From Yoonia sp. (lineage in GTDB: Bacteria > Pseudomonadota > Alphaproteobacteria > Rhodobacterales > Rhodobacteraceae), in assembly GCA_023263855.1 (NCBI GenBank), contig JALQUF010000004.1:1-64000 (forward strand): a DNA stretch of 64,000 nt. The letters run 5' to 3'. The position numbers and the translations under genes were made by a program. The notes below the pieces were generated by a model. The model was not told where the DNA came from. It did not search any database and saw only the letters and a program-made list of their open reading frames with translations. Below are positions 17,459 to 25,353 of this stretch, in pieces. Numbering within the stretch: position 1 is the first letter of the stretch; each line of letters opens with the position of its first letter.

Positions 17459-20212
17459 TCACTGCCCCAACCGATCCAGCAGGTCAGGCACATGGACCTG
17501 ATCTGACTTATAGTTGCCCGTCAGGACGTGCATAATGACGTTCACACCAAAGCGCAGTGCAATTTCGCGTTGCCGCTCACCTGACATGCCGCGCCCGACC
17601 GGGAACATGCGCCGCCCGTTCGCGTCAACCGCCCAAGCGCGCGCCCAGTCGTTGCCGCCGATGATCACAGGTGTGACCCCATCATTGAGGTTGCGGAACG
17701 GCATGCCTTCGATCTGTTCAGCATCAACCGGGGCTGCTTCAACCCAGACATCGCGGCTGACATAGCGGCCGGGAAAGTCCTGTAGCAGATAAAAGGTCCG
17801 GGTCAGCACGTGATCGGGTGGGATTTGTTCAATCGCAGGAATATCCAGCGACCGCGCGATGGCTTGCAATCGCTGCCCCTCGGGCGAGCTGGACCCAAAA
17901 CGCGCAATATCGGCGTCACGGGTATCAAACATGATCATTCCGCCGGTACGTAGATAGCGGTTCAGTTTGGCATAGGCCGCGCGGCTGGGCAGAGGCTGAT
18001 CGGCAGTCACGGGCCAGTAAAGGAAGGGGAAAAACGCCAGTTCATCGGTTTCGATATTCACGCCAATCGGGGCAGCCGGTTCGATGGAGGTGCGCCGGAA
18101 CAGTGTTTGTGACAGACCAAACAATCCTGCCTCGGCGATGTCGTCTATTTCAGTATCACCGGTCAGGACATGGGCCAGGACGACCTCAGAGGTGGCACGC
18201 AGGGCGAAATCCTCGCTCGCCTGGGCCTGTGCCTCTGGTGCCCAAAGCAGCAAAAGCGCGAGGGCCGCTGCCACGTCGGCGCGCGGGCCTTTCAGCCGCC
18301 CGCCAATGGCAAGCGATGCGATGACGTCGATCAAAAGCAAAAGGACCGTGGCACTGAGCAACCAGCCTTTCAGCGCCGTTTCGCGGACAACGTCCATCCC
18401 TTCGATTGCGATACGGGCAGGCCACTGGGCGACGTTCAGCACGGTTTCTTCTCCAATGACATTGATGGCGAGTTGGCGATCACCGCCTGCATAAAGGCCG
18501 GGCAACAGATCGGGCCCTGGGGTACCGTCGGCCAGCCGCTCACCTGCAACGCCGGGCAGGGCGCTGCCATCGTCAAGGCGGCCAAAGGCATCAAGCACCT
18601 TGTTGGGTAGCCATGTCGTACCGGCAAGTTCGGTCGCGTCGGGATTCGTGGGGCGGGTGGACACGGCCAGCCGCTCCAGCATTTGCACAAACAAACCCGA
18701 CAAGGGCAAGCTGGACCATTCGGCATTGGCGGTCACGTGGACAAGCACAACCTGTCCTCCGCCCACCAGATTGCGCGTGACCAGCGGCGTCCCATCCGTG
18801 AGCTGCGCAATGACGCGGTCGGCCAACGTGGGGTCGGGTTGGGCCATGACCTGACTGGTCACGGTCACATCATCAGGAACGGGCAGGCCAAAGAAGGGGC
18901 TATCTTCGGCAAAGGGGGCAAGGGTTTTGGGCTCGCCCCAGCTCATGGCACCACCGACGGACCTGCCACCGGACCGCAAGCGCACAGGCAAAAGCGGGTC
19001 GGTCTGGTTACGCCCTTGGTCTGTTGCGGCAAGGCGTGGCCCGGCGAAGCGCAGCAACATGCCTCCGTTTTCAACCCATGTCAGCACGGATTCGGCTTCT
19101 GTGCCTGCAAGATTGGCCACATCTGCAAGGATGATGACATCAGGGTTCGCCAGCAGGATGTCGGTCAATGTGCCGTCGATGATATCGGCGGTCGGCTCCA
19201 GCGCCTCGCGCAGATAAAAGAGTGGCGACAGCAGTTCCAGCCCTTCGCGGTCGTCACGGCCGGCAATCAGCGCCACCTCGCGCCGTTTCAATGCATCATC
19301 GGTCAAGGTGACGGCACCGGCTGATCGCGTTCCTGCCATCTCGAAGCGTGTAATCCGGTTGCGCAGTTCGGGGGGCAACACCATTGCGGTTTCAGCACTG
19401 GGTTCTCCGGGTGCAAAGCGCAGTGGAACGGTGGCCAATGGCCGCTCGACACCTGCCGGATCAAGACCAACGGCTGTAATCGTCGTCTCAAGCGGATTGC
19501 CGATGGGCGACCGGGTGGCAGAGACGATGACTTCACCATTTTCAAACCGCGCGGGGCGGATGCCAACGGTTTGGCGCGGTGTCTGGAAAACAGTGACGTT
19601 GCCGCGGCCTTCGAGCGTGGCAAGCAGGTCGTCGCGACCGTCCCACTCCAACCCGTCGGAAATCCAGTAGGTTTCGAACCCCCCCTCTCGGCTGTCAAAC
19701 CATGCGGCCGCATCCGCGGGCTGCCATGGCTGTGGCTGGATGCTGGGCAAGCGGTTCTGCCAGTCGCTGGGCGCGGCAAAGGGCAATGCGTCGACAGGCA
19801 AATCATTGAGGTTCACAACGGCCGCGCGCCTGTCAGCCAATGCGGCCTCGGTCAATAATGTGTCGACACGGTCAATGCGCGCCTGCCACGTTGGTGCGCC
19901 TGCCCAAGACCCATCCAGCACAATGACAAGATCACCGGATCCTTCGCGCGCATTTTGCGGGTTCAAAACGGGCCCTGCAAAGCCGATAATGGCCGCAGCA
20001 ACTGCAAGGATACGCAAAAGCAACAACCACCACGGCGTCCGGTCGGTTTGGTTTTCATCGTCCGTCAGGCCCAGCAGCAGCGCAACACCCGGAAAGCGCC
20101 GTTTGATCGGCGCTGGTGGGACGGCGCGTAGCAAGATCCACAGGATCGGCAAAGCGATCAGACCAAGCAGCAGCCATGGTGCTGCGAAACCTATGGGACC
20201 CACGGACCACAT
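17459..20212 (-). CDS. BatA-like N-terminal / DUF4159 membrane protein
   Basis: A 917-residue inner-membrane protein. The N-terminus fits the BatA aerotolerance-regulator domain, with helices at about 8-28 and 62-80. A degenerate VWA-like domain follows: the metal motif is DGSWA (100-104), lacking the final Ser. A central region resembles the GATase-like fold (NPDVIILADVANL). A further helix pair lies near residues 630-690, and a DUF4159 domain closes the protein (ELAFFPFLYWPVT, TGGMIMFDTRDAD). The start at 20212 is chosen because it overlaps the DUF58 stop in TGATG and gives the natural MWSVGPIGFAAPWLL N-terminus. Probably works with the MoxR ATPase and DUF58 protein. Confidence 0.82.
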   Translation of the reverse strand: MWSVGPIGFAAPWLLLGLIALPILWILLRAVPPAPIKRRFPGVALLLGLTDDENQTDRTPWWLLLLRILAVAAAIIGFAGPVLNPQNAREGSGDLVIVLDGSWAGAPTWQARIDRVDTLLTEAALADRRAAVVNLNDLPVDALPFAAPSDWQNRLPSIQPQPWQPADAAAWFDSREGGFETYWISDGLEWDGRDDLLATLEGRGNVTVFQTPRQTVGIRPARFENGEVIVSATRSPIGNPLETTITAVGLDPAGVERPLATVPLRFAPGEPSAETAMVLPPELRNRITRFEMAGTRSAGAVTLTDDALKRREVALIAGRDDREGLELLSPLFYLREALEPTADIIDGTLTDILLANPDVIILADVANLAGTEAESVLTWVENGGMLLRFAGPRLAATDQGRNQTDPLLPVRLRSGGRSVGGAMSWGEPKTLAPFAEDSPFFGLPVPDDVTVTSQVMAQPDPTLADRVIAQLTDGTPLVTRNLVGGGQVVLVHVTANAEWSSLPLSGLFVQMLERLAVSTRPTNPDATELAGTTWLPNKVLDAFGRLDDGSALPGVAGERLADGTPGPDLLPGLYAGGDRQLAINVIGEETVLNVAQWPARIAIEGMDVVRETALKGWLLSATVLLLLIDVIASLAIGGRLKGPRADVAAALALLLLWAPEAQAQASEDFALRATSEVVLAHVLTGDTEIDDIAEAGLFGLSQTLFRRTSIEPAAPIGVNIETDELAFFPFLYWPVTADQPLPSRAAYAKLNRYLRTGGMIMFDTRDADIARFGSSSPEGQRLQAIARSLDIPAIEQIPPDHVLTRTFYLLQDFPGRYVSRDVWVEAAPVDAEQIEGMPFRNLNDGVTPVIIGGNDWARAWAVDANGRRMFPVGRGMSGERQREIALRFGVNVIMHVLTGNYKSDQVHVPDLLDRLGQ

Positions 20213-21084
20213 CAGTTGTGATGCTCCAACGCGCCATACAGCCACAAAAGCGCATTGGTCGCACTTTCGCCTGTATGATGTGTCTGGAATTGCCAACCGG
20301 TGATACGGGCAAGGTTCTGCAAGCGGTCCTTGCGTTCGGCAAGCCGCTCAAGATAGCGCGTTTTCAGGTCGCCCGCCTTCAGGGTTTCGTGCTGCAATGC
20401 GCCCGACATGCTTTGAAAGATCGTGCGACCATCGAAAGGAAAGGCTTCTTCCTGCGGGTCAAGAACCTGCAGCAAAGCCCCGCCAACGCCGCGGTCAGCG
20501 GCCCGCATCAAAGCGTCCTCAATTGGGCCTATCTCCCCCAGAAAGTCGCTGATGAAAAACGCACGTGAGTGGGGCAGCATGCCTTGCGCTTCTGGCGCGC
20601 CATAGTCTCTGTCTTCGGCCTGTGACAAAAGCTGTGCCATCTGCATCAGCTGTGCTTCGCCCCGGCGCGGCGGCAATTGTAGACCTGTCAGCCCGACACG
20701 TTCACCGCCGCGGATCAACAAGATAGCGCAGGCCAGCCCCAAAGCGCGCGCCCGTTGCGCTTTGGTCGGCAGGTTGTCGTCTGATCCGAAGCTCATTGAT
20801 GCAGCCTGATCGACCCACAGGATGACGGATTGCGCAATCTGCCATTCCTTGTCCTGCACAAAATTCGCATCTGATCGGGCCGACCGCCGCCAGTCGATGC
20901 TGCGCGCTTCGTCATGGGACTGGGCTGGGCGGTATTGCCAGAACGTATCGCCTGTGCCCGCCCGCCTGCGGCCGTGATCCCCCAGCAAAACAGTGCTCGC
21001 CAAATGCTCTGCCTCTGCCAAAAGCGGGGGCAGCGGGGCGGCAAGCGCCTCGGCGTCTGATCTTAGGGCGAGCGGGGTGGTCAT
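20212..21084 (-). CDS. DUF58 domain protein
   Basis: A 290-residue DUF58 protein, the usual partner of MoxR ATPases. The family block FWQYRP...SIDWRRSAR is at residues 48-70. The following VWA-like motif is DQAAS (92-96) rather than DxSxS, so the metal site is probably not complete. No membrane span is visible, so it is likely cytoplasmic or peripheral. It overlaps moxR by four bases (ATGA) and the DUF4159 gene by one base. DUF58 proteins are thought to be adaptors or substrates in MoxR chaperone-like systems, but the target here is unknown. Confidence 0.88.
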   Translation of the reverse strand: MTTPLALRSDAEALAAPLPPLLAEAEHLASTVLLGDHGRRRAGTGDTFWQYRPAQSHDEARSIDWRRSARSDANFVQDKEWQIAQSVILWVDQAASMSFGSDDNLPTKAQRARALGLACAILLIRGGERVGLTGLQLPPRRGEAQLMQMAQLLSQAEDRDYGAPEAQGMLPHSRAFFISDFLGEIGPIEDALMRAADRGVGGALLQVLDPQEEAFPFDGRTIFQSMSGALQHETLKAGDLKTRYLERLAERKDRLQNLARITGWQFQTHHTGESATNALLWLYGALEHHN

Positions 21085-22088
21085 GCAGCGCTGGCCACGG
21101 TCGTGATCTGGTCGGCGACGGTGTTGATGACGTGATGGATACTTTCACCGCGCGCACGTGCCGCAAAAGACAGCGCCATCCGGTGTTCGAGCACAGGAAC
21201 AGCCATGGCGCGGACATCTTCTGCTGATGGGGCAAGGCGCCCTTCAAGCAATGCCTGCGCGCGCACTGTCAGCATGAGCGCCTGTGCCGCGCGTGGCCCG
21301 GGACCCCAGCTGACGTTTTGGCGGACTATATCAGGTGCATTTGCATCGCCGGGGCGGCACGCGCGCACCAGATCAAGGATCATTTCAACGATGTTGTCGC
21401 CCACGGGCATCCGGCGCAGCAACGTTTGCGCATCCAGTAGTTCCTGGGCGGTAAAGACGGCTTGGGATTTGGCGTCTTCCACACCAGTTGTTGCAATCAG
21501 GATGTCTTTTTCTGTCTCGCGGTCCGGGTAGGGAACGTCGATTTGCACAAGAAAACGGTCAAGTTGCGCTTCAGGCAGCGGGTAGGTGCCCTCTTGCTCA
21601 ATCGGGTTTTGCGTTGCCAGAACGTGGAAGGGCACACCCAGCGGGCGGTGCTCGCCAGCGATAGTAACCTCTTTTTCCTGCATGGCCTGCAAAAGGGCGG
21701 ATTGGGTCCGGGGGGATGCGCGGTTGATTTCGTCCGCCATCAAAAGTTGGCAGAAAATCGGGCCTTCGATGAACCGGAATTGGCGTTTGCCGTCTTCCGT
21801 TGTTTCAAGCACCTCGGAGCCAAGAATATCAGCTGGCATCAGGTCGGGCGTAAACTGGATGCGGTTTCCCTTCAGCCCCATGACGGTTGACAGCGTATCG
21901 ACTAGGCGTGTCTTTCCCAAACCGGGCAGGCCGATCAAAACGGCGTGGCCGCCACAGATCAATGCCGTCAGCGTCAAATCAACGACGCGGGGTTGGCCGA
22001 TAAATCGGGCCGCGATACTGCTACGGGCCTCAGCCAGTTTTGCGCCCAGATTTTCAATCTGCACGACGAGATCGGCATTGTTGGCCAT
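21081..22088 (-). CDS. MoxR-family AAA+ ATPase
   Basis: A 335-residue MoxR ATPase, a chaperone-like AAA+ protein that usually activates or remodels VWA-domain partners. Walker A is GLPGLGKT (53-60), Walker B is LLMADEIN (115-122), sensor 1 is VLATQNPIEQEGTYPLPEAQ, and the C-terminal lid follows. GGAGGAAAG precedes the ATG. It is the first gene of a four-gene unit with DUF58, DUF4159 and the VWA/GATase-like protein, each coupled to the next by overlapping or adjacent stop and start codons. It is divergent from the DUF1285 gene with a 57-bp shared promoter region. Confidence 0.95.
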   Translation of the reverse strand: MANNADLVVQIENLGAKLAEARSSIAARFIGQPRVVDLTLTALICGGHAVLIGLPGLGKTRLVDTLSTVMGLKGNRIQFTPDLMPADILGSEVLETTEDGKRQFRFIEGPIFCQLLMADEINRASPRTQSALLQAMQEKEVTIAGEHRPLGVPFHVLATQNPIEQEGTYPLPEAQLDRFLVQIDVPYPDRETEKDILIATTGVEDAKSQAVFTAQELLDAQTLLRRMPVGDNIVEMILDLVRACRPGDANAPDIVRQNVSWGPGPRAAQALMLTVRAQALLEGRLAPSAEDVRAMAVPVLEHRMALSFAARARGESIHHVINTVADQITTVASAA

Positions 22089-22145
22089 GACTTTCCTCCG
22101 GTTGAACTATATCTTACATCACAACAGATAATCCCATCACACCCA

Positions 22146-22733
22146 ATGGCAAAAACAATGACCACACAAAAGATTGTGAATCCGTCCGCAGAAAGCATCG
22201 CCAGCAGCGCGCGCGCTGCACAAAAAGGCGGTTTGCCACCGGTTCATCTGTGGAATCCGCCCCATTGCGGCCATATCGACATGCGGATCGCCCGCGATGG
22301 CACGTGGTTTTACTTGGGAACGCCAATTGGCCGGGCCGAATTGGTGCGGCTGTTTTCAACGATTCTGCGCAAAGACGGGGACGATTACGTTCTTGTCACT
22401 CCGGTCGAGAAGGTCGGGATCACCGTTGATGATGCGCCATTTGTCGCAGTCGATTTCAACAAGCGCGGTGACGGGCTGGCGTTTGAAACGAATGTCGGCG
22501 ACCGAATGATCGCAGGGCCTGAACATCCGATCCGCGTTGAACGTGATCCTGATACGGGTGAACCGTCGCCCTATGTTCTTGTCCGCGCCAATCTTGAGGC
22601 GCTGATCGATCGCAAGTCCTTTTACCGGCTCGTTGATCTGGGTGAGCATGCAGAGCATGAGGGCGAACAGTGGTTCGGGGTCAGGTCACAGGGCGTGTTC
22701 TTTCCTATTATCCCCTCCGCAGAGCTGGACTAG
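22146..22733 (+). CDS. DUF1285 family protein
   Basis: A 195-residue soluble protein of family DUF1285, recognisable from PPVHLWNPPHCGHIDMRIARDGTWFYLGTPIGR at residues 35-67. The two-domain fold is of unknown function. The track ORF begins far upstream inside the moxR promoter region. ATG 22146 is the first sensible start, ATG 22158 the alternative; no strong ribosome-binding site is visible for either. It is divergent from moxR. Its stop codon shares bases with the stop of the convergent small membrane gene. Confidence 0.85.
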   Translation: MAKTMTTQKIVNPSAESIASSARAAQKGGLPPVHLWNPPHCGHIDMRIARDGTWFYLGTPIGRAELVRLFSTILRKDGDDYVLVTPVEKVGITVDDAPFVAVDFNKRGDGLAFETNVGDRMIAGPEHPIRVERDPDTGEPSPYVLVRANLEALIDRKSFYRLVDLGEHAEHEGEQWFGVRSQGVFFPIIPSAELD

Positions 22734-22921
22734 AACGGACCTTCACTGGCCCAGAAGAACAGAAACAAGCCCCAAAGTACGCCGCCAGCGATCATGGCGA
22801 AACCAGCCCACGCCAAAAGCGGCCAGTCGTTCGTCACACCCCAGCCGCCAAGTGCGCCACCGCCGCCAATCAGAATAACTGGCATCAAGAGTGTGACAAG
22901 AAAGCTGATCAATCGTTTCAT
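22730..22921 (-). CDS. small membrane protein, 63 aa
   Basis: A short hydrophobic protein with two predicted helices: FLVTLLMPVILIGGGG near residues 7-22 and PLLAWAGFAMIAGGVLWGLFLFF near 34-57, separated by a glycine-rich turn. The track ORF starts upstream, but ATG 22921 is preceded by AAGG nine bases away. No family is recognised. It converges with DUF1285 with overlapping stop codons and is divergent from hyi. Confidence 0.6.
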   Translation of the reverse strand: MKRLISFLVTLLMPVILIGGGGALGGWGVTNDWPLLAWAGFAMIAGGVLWGLFLFFWASEGPF

Positions 22922-23042
22922 AGGCAGTACCTTATCGTTCCTGCACCGGTTCTCAAATAGTATCTCGCGTCGAACTTGCAAAAGCCATGGAACTTCCGTC
23001 TTGTGCGGGACAATATTGCGGACAGACAGCAAGGAAGACCGT

Positions 23043-23798
23043 ATGCCCCAGTTTTGCGCAAATCTGACCTGGCTTTTTACCGAACTGCCTTTCCTGGAAC
23101 GGTTTGCCGCTGCGAAAGAGGCGGGCTTTGACGCGGTTGAGGTTTTGTTTCCTTACGATGTGAATGCACAAGATATCGTCAACGCCATGTCGCGACATGA
23201 GCTGCAAATGGCGCTGATCAACTGCCCGCCGCCGAACTATGCGGGCGGGCCACAAGGATTTGCCGCCGTACCGGGGCTGGAAGAGCGGTTTAAAAAGGAT
23301 TTTGGCCGCGCCCTGCGATATGCCCAAACCCTTGGGGCAAAACATTTGCACATCATGGCGGGTGTGGCTGAAGGTGACGAAGCCAAGGGCACATTCGTGA
23401 ACAATCTGCGCTGGGCGGCAGCCAAGGCGCCTGCGCAAAGCCTCACGATTGAACCGATCAACAATGAGACGATGCCGGGTTATTTCCTGAATGATTTTAA
23501 CCTTGGCCGCGAAATTATCACTGCGATTGATGCGCCTAATCTGCGGCTGCAATTTGACGCTTTCCATGCGGCAAAAATCACTGGCGATGTTTTGGGCACA
23601 TGGGACGCGATGCGCGATATCACAGCCCATGTGCAGGTCGCCCAAATGCCTGACCGTGGTGAGCCTGACCGGGGCGAGATTGATTTCCCGGCGTTTTTTG
23701 CCGATCTGGATGCGCAAGGATATGCGGGCTGGGTGTCGGGCGAATACAAGCCGCGTCATGCGACAGTTGATGGTCTGTCTTGGCTGACGGATCATTAG
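23043..23798 (+). CDS. hyi: hydroxypyruvate isomerase
   Basis: A 251-residue xylose-isomerase/AP-endonuclease-2-fold TIM barrel that interconverts hydroxypyruvate and tartronate semialdehyde in glyoxylate metabolism. The N-terminus FCANLTWLFTELPFLERF, the metal-binding strand LTIEPINN and the terminal GWVSGEYKP fit the Hyi family. The start is set at 23043 because AAGGA lies seven bases upstream; the track ORF extends into non-coding DNA. Together with glcDEF it suggests that glycolate-derived glyoxylate is processed through the glycerate route; the other genes of that route are not in the window. Confidence 0.92.
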   Translation: MPQFCANLTWLFTELPFLERFAAAKEAGFDAVEVLFPYDVNAQDIVNAMSRHELQMALINCPPPNYAGGPQGFAAVPGLEERFKKDFGRALRYAQTLGAKHLHIMAGVAEGDEAKGTFVNNLRWAAAKAPAQSLTIEPINNETMPGYFLNDFNLGREIITAIDAPNLRLQFDAFHAAKITGDVLGTWDAMRDITAHVQVAQMPDRGEPDRGEIDFPAFFADLDAQGYAGWVSGEYKPRHATVDGLSWLTDH

Positions 23799-23903
23799 GT
23801 GCGGGTGAAATACGCCGCCACCCGGCGCACGCGATTGTTAATGGCAGGTCAGGCGCAACAGCCTATGTTCGCAGGTAAGCAACTGACGGACCCAGGAATG
23901 AAT

Positions 23904-24905
23904 ATGAAACGGCGCGGTTTTCTCACTGCAGGACTAGCGACTTTGGCGACGCCGCTCTTGGCGCAGACAAATTCTTGGACGGCGGTTCTGGATACGGCAC
24001 GCAGTTTTGATCAATGCCATGCCATGATGATCAGGCAATCCGGACAATCCGTGCTGACCGAAGTGTTTCGCGGTCCGGGGCTCAATCGTGCCGTCCCGAT
24101 CAAATCAGTGTCCAAAACAATCGTGGCTGCGTTGACAGGCGCCGCGCTAGACCGTGGCGAGCTTCCTTCGCTGGGGGCCACTTTGGGCGAGGTTGCGCCA
24201 CGCCTTATCCCCGCCAACGCCGATCCCCGTGTCGCTGACATTACCGTGGAAAATCTGGTGACGATGCAGACCGGGTTGGAACGGACGTCCGGGGCCAACT
24301 ATGGCGGTTGGGTGAACAGCAGAAACTGGGTTGCCAATGCTCTGGCGCGCCCCTTTGTGGCCGAACCGGGTGCGCGGATGCTGTATTCAACGGGATCCTT
24401 CCACATTTTGGGTGCCGTTCTGAGCGAGGTGTCAGGACAGTCGCTCTTGTCGTTGGCACGCGCGCGTTTGGGTGATCCTTTGGGCATCGAAATCCCCGCT
24501 TGGACCCGTGATCCGCAGGGGCGCTATCTGGGCGGCAATGAAATGGCGCTAACGCTTGATGCAATGGTGCGCTTTGGCGAAATGTACCGCTTGGATGGCC
24601 GGTTCAATGGCGCGCAAGTTCTGAGTGCGGATTGGGTCAGGCGGTCGTTTGAAGAGCGCACACAGTCGTTCTTTTCGGGGCTGGGGTATGGCTACGGATG
24701 GTTTTTGGGTGAAGGTGCCGGTGTGGAATACGCCTTGGCGCGCGGCTATGGCGGGCAGATCATTTGCGTGGCACCGGCTATTGAACTGACCCTTGCGATC
24801 ACGTCAGATCCCTTGCGGCCTGCGCGCAGCGGCGGCTACTTCGGAGATCTGCAAAGATTGATCGAGCAACAAATCCTGCCACTCGCCAAATCGCAAATAA
24901 GCTGA
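23904..24905 (+). CDS. exported serine hydrolase (class C beta-lactamase fold)
   Basis: A 333-residue beta-lactamase/transpeptidase-like serine hydrolase. The N-terminus MKRRGFLTAGLATLATPLLAQ looks like a Tat signal (twin Arg, hydrophobic core), so the protein should be folded before export. The nucleophile motif SxxK is SVSK at 68-71, and the Tyr motif is YST. A late His/Lys-Ser/Thr-Gly equivalent is not clear. AGGA six bases before ATG 23904 fixes the start; the track's GTG at 23799 is unlikely. The substrate could be a peptide, ester or beta-lactam; a plain carboxylesterase-type hydrolase is the most likely. 105 bases downstream of hyi. Confidence 0.82.
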   Translation: MKRRGFLTAGLATLATPLLAQTNSWTAVLDTARSFDQCHAMMIRQSGQSVLTEVFRGPGLNRAVPIKSVSKTIVAALTGAALDRGELPSLGATLGEVAPRLIPANADPRVADITVENLVTMQTGLERTSGANYGGWVNSRNWVANALARPFVAEPGARMLYSTGSFHILGAVLSEVSGQSLLSLARARLGDPLGIEIPAWTRDPQGRYLGGNEMALTLDAMVRFGEMYRLDGRFNGAQVLSADWVRRSFEERTQSFFSGLGYGYGWFLGEGAGVEYALARGYGGQIICVAPAIELTLAITSDPLRPARSGGYFGDLQRLIEQQILPLAKSQIS

Positions 24906-24954
24906 ACTGCGGTTAGCGAAAGAGCTTTTGTATCTCGCCCCCAATCGCCTGTGC

Positions 24955-25293
24955 CTATAAGCGGGGTGATTTGCCGGACTCTGAAACAGTTTCGGTATTG
25001 GCACCCATCGCCAAGAGCTTGGCCACCACCTTGGTGTTTTCTGTGCGCACTGCGACGTGCAGGGGCGTTTCGGATATATCCCCGACTGCGTGGATGTCGG
25101 CGCCCGCGTCGATAAGACAAACTGATGCGTAGGTGTCTCCGCGCCACAGCATGACATGCAAGGGTGTGTCGCCATCAGGGTCTTGGCAGTCGATCTGCAC
25201 AGGTGCTTTACCCATCTGCGCAGGGAAAAGCGTGTCCGAGCAAGAGGCCAGTATTTCATCGAGGCTTTGGGGGGTCTTGGGGCGTTTTGACAT
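24955..25293 (-). CDS. ankyrin repeat protein
   Basis: A 112-residue protein with at least two ankyrin repeats: DGDTPLHVMLWRGDTYASVCLIDAGADIHAV (about 41-71) and SETPLHVAVRTENTKVVAKLLAMGANTETV (about 73-103). A third is truncated at the C-terminus. ATG 25293 is preceded by AAGGA at nine bases; the upstream ATG in the track has none. Likely a small cytoplasmic protein-binding module. It converges with the serine hydrolase and lies downstream of the VWA gene on the same strand. Confidence 0.82.
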   Translation of the reverse strand: MSKRPKTPQSLDEILASCSDTLFPAQMGKAPVQIDCQDPDGDTPLHVMLWRGDTYASVCLIDAGADIHAVGDISETPLHVAVRTENTKVVAKLLAMGANTETVSESGKSPRL

Positions 25294-25353
25294 GGTGTCT
25301 TTCCTTGGATGCACCCACCTAAGCGTGCCCGATCAGGTGAATGAAGTCAGGTA

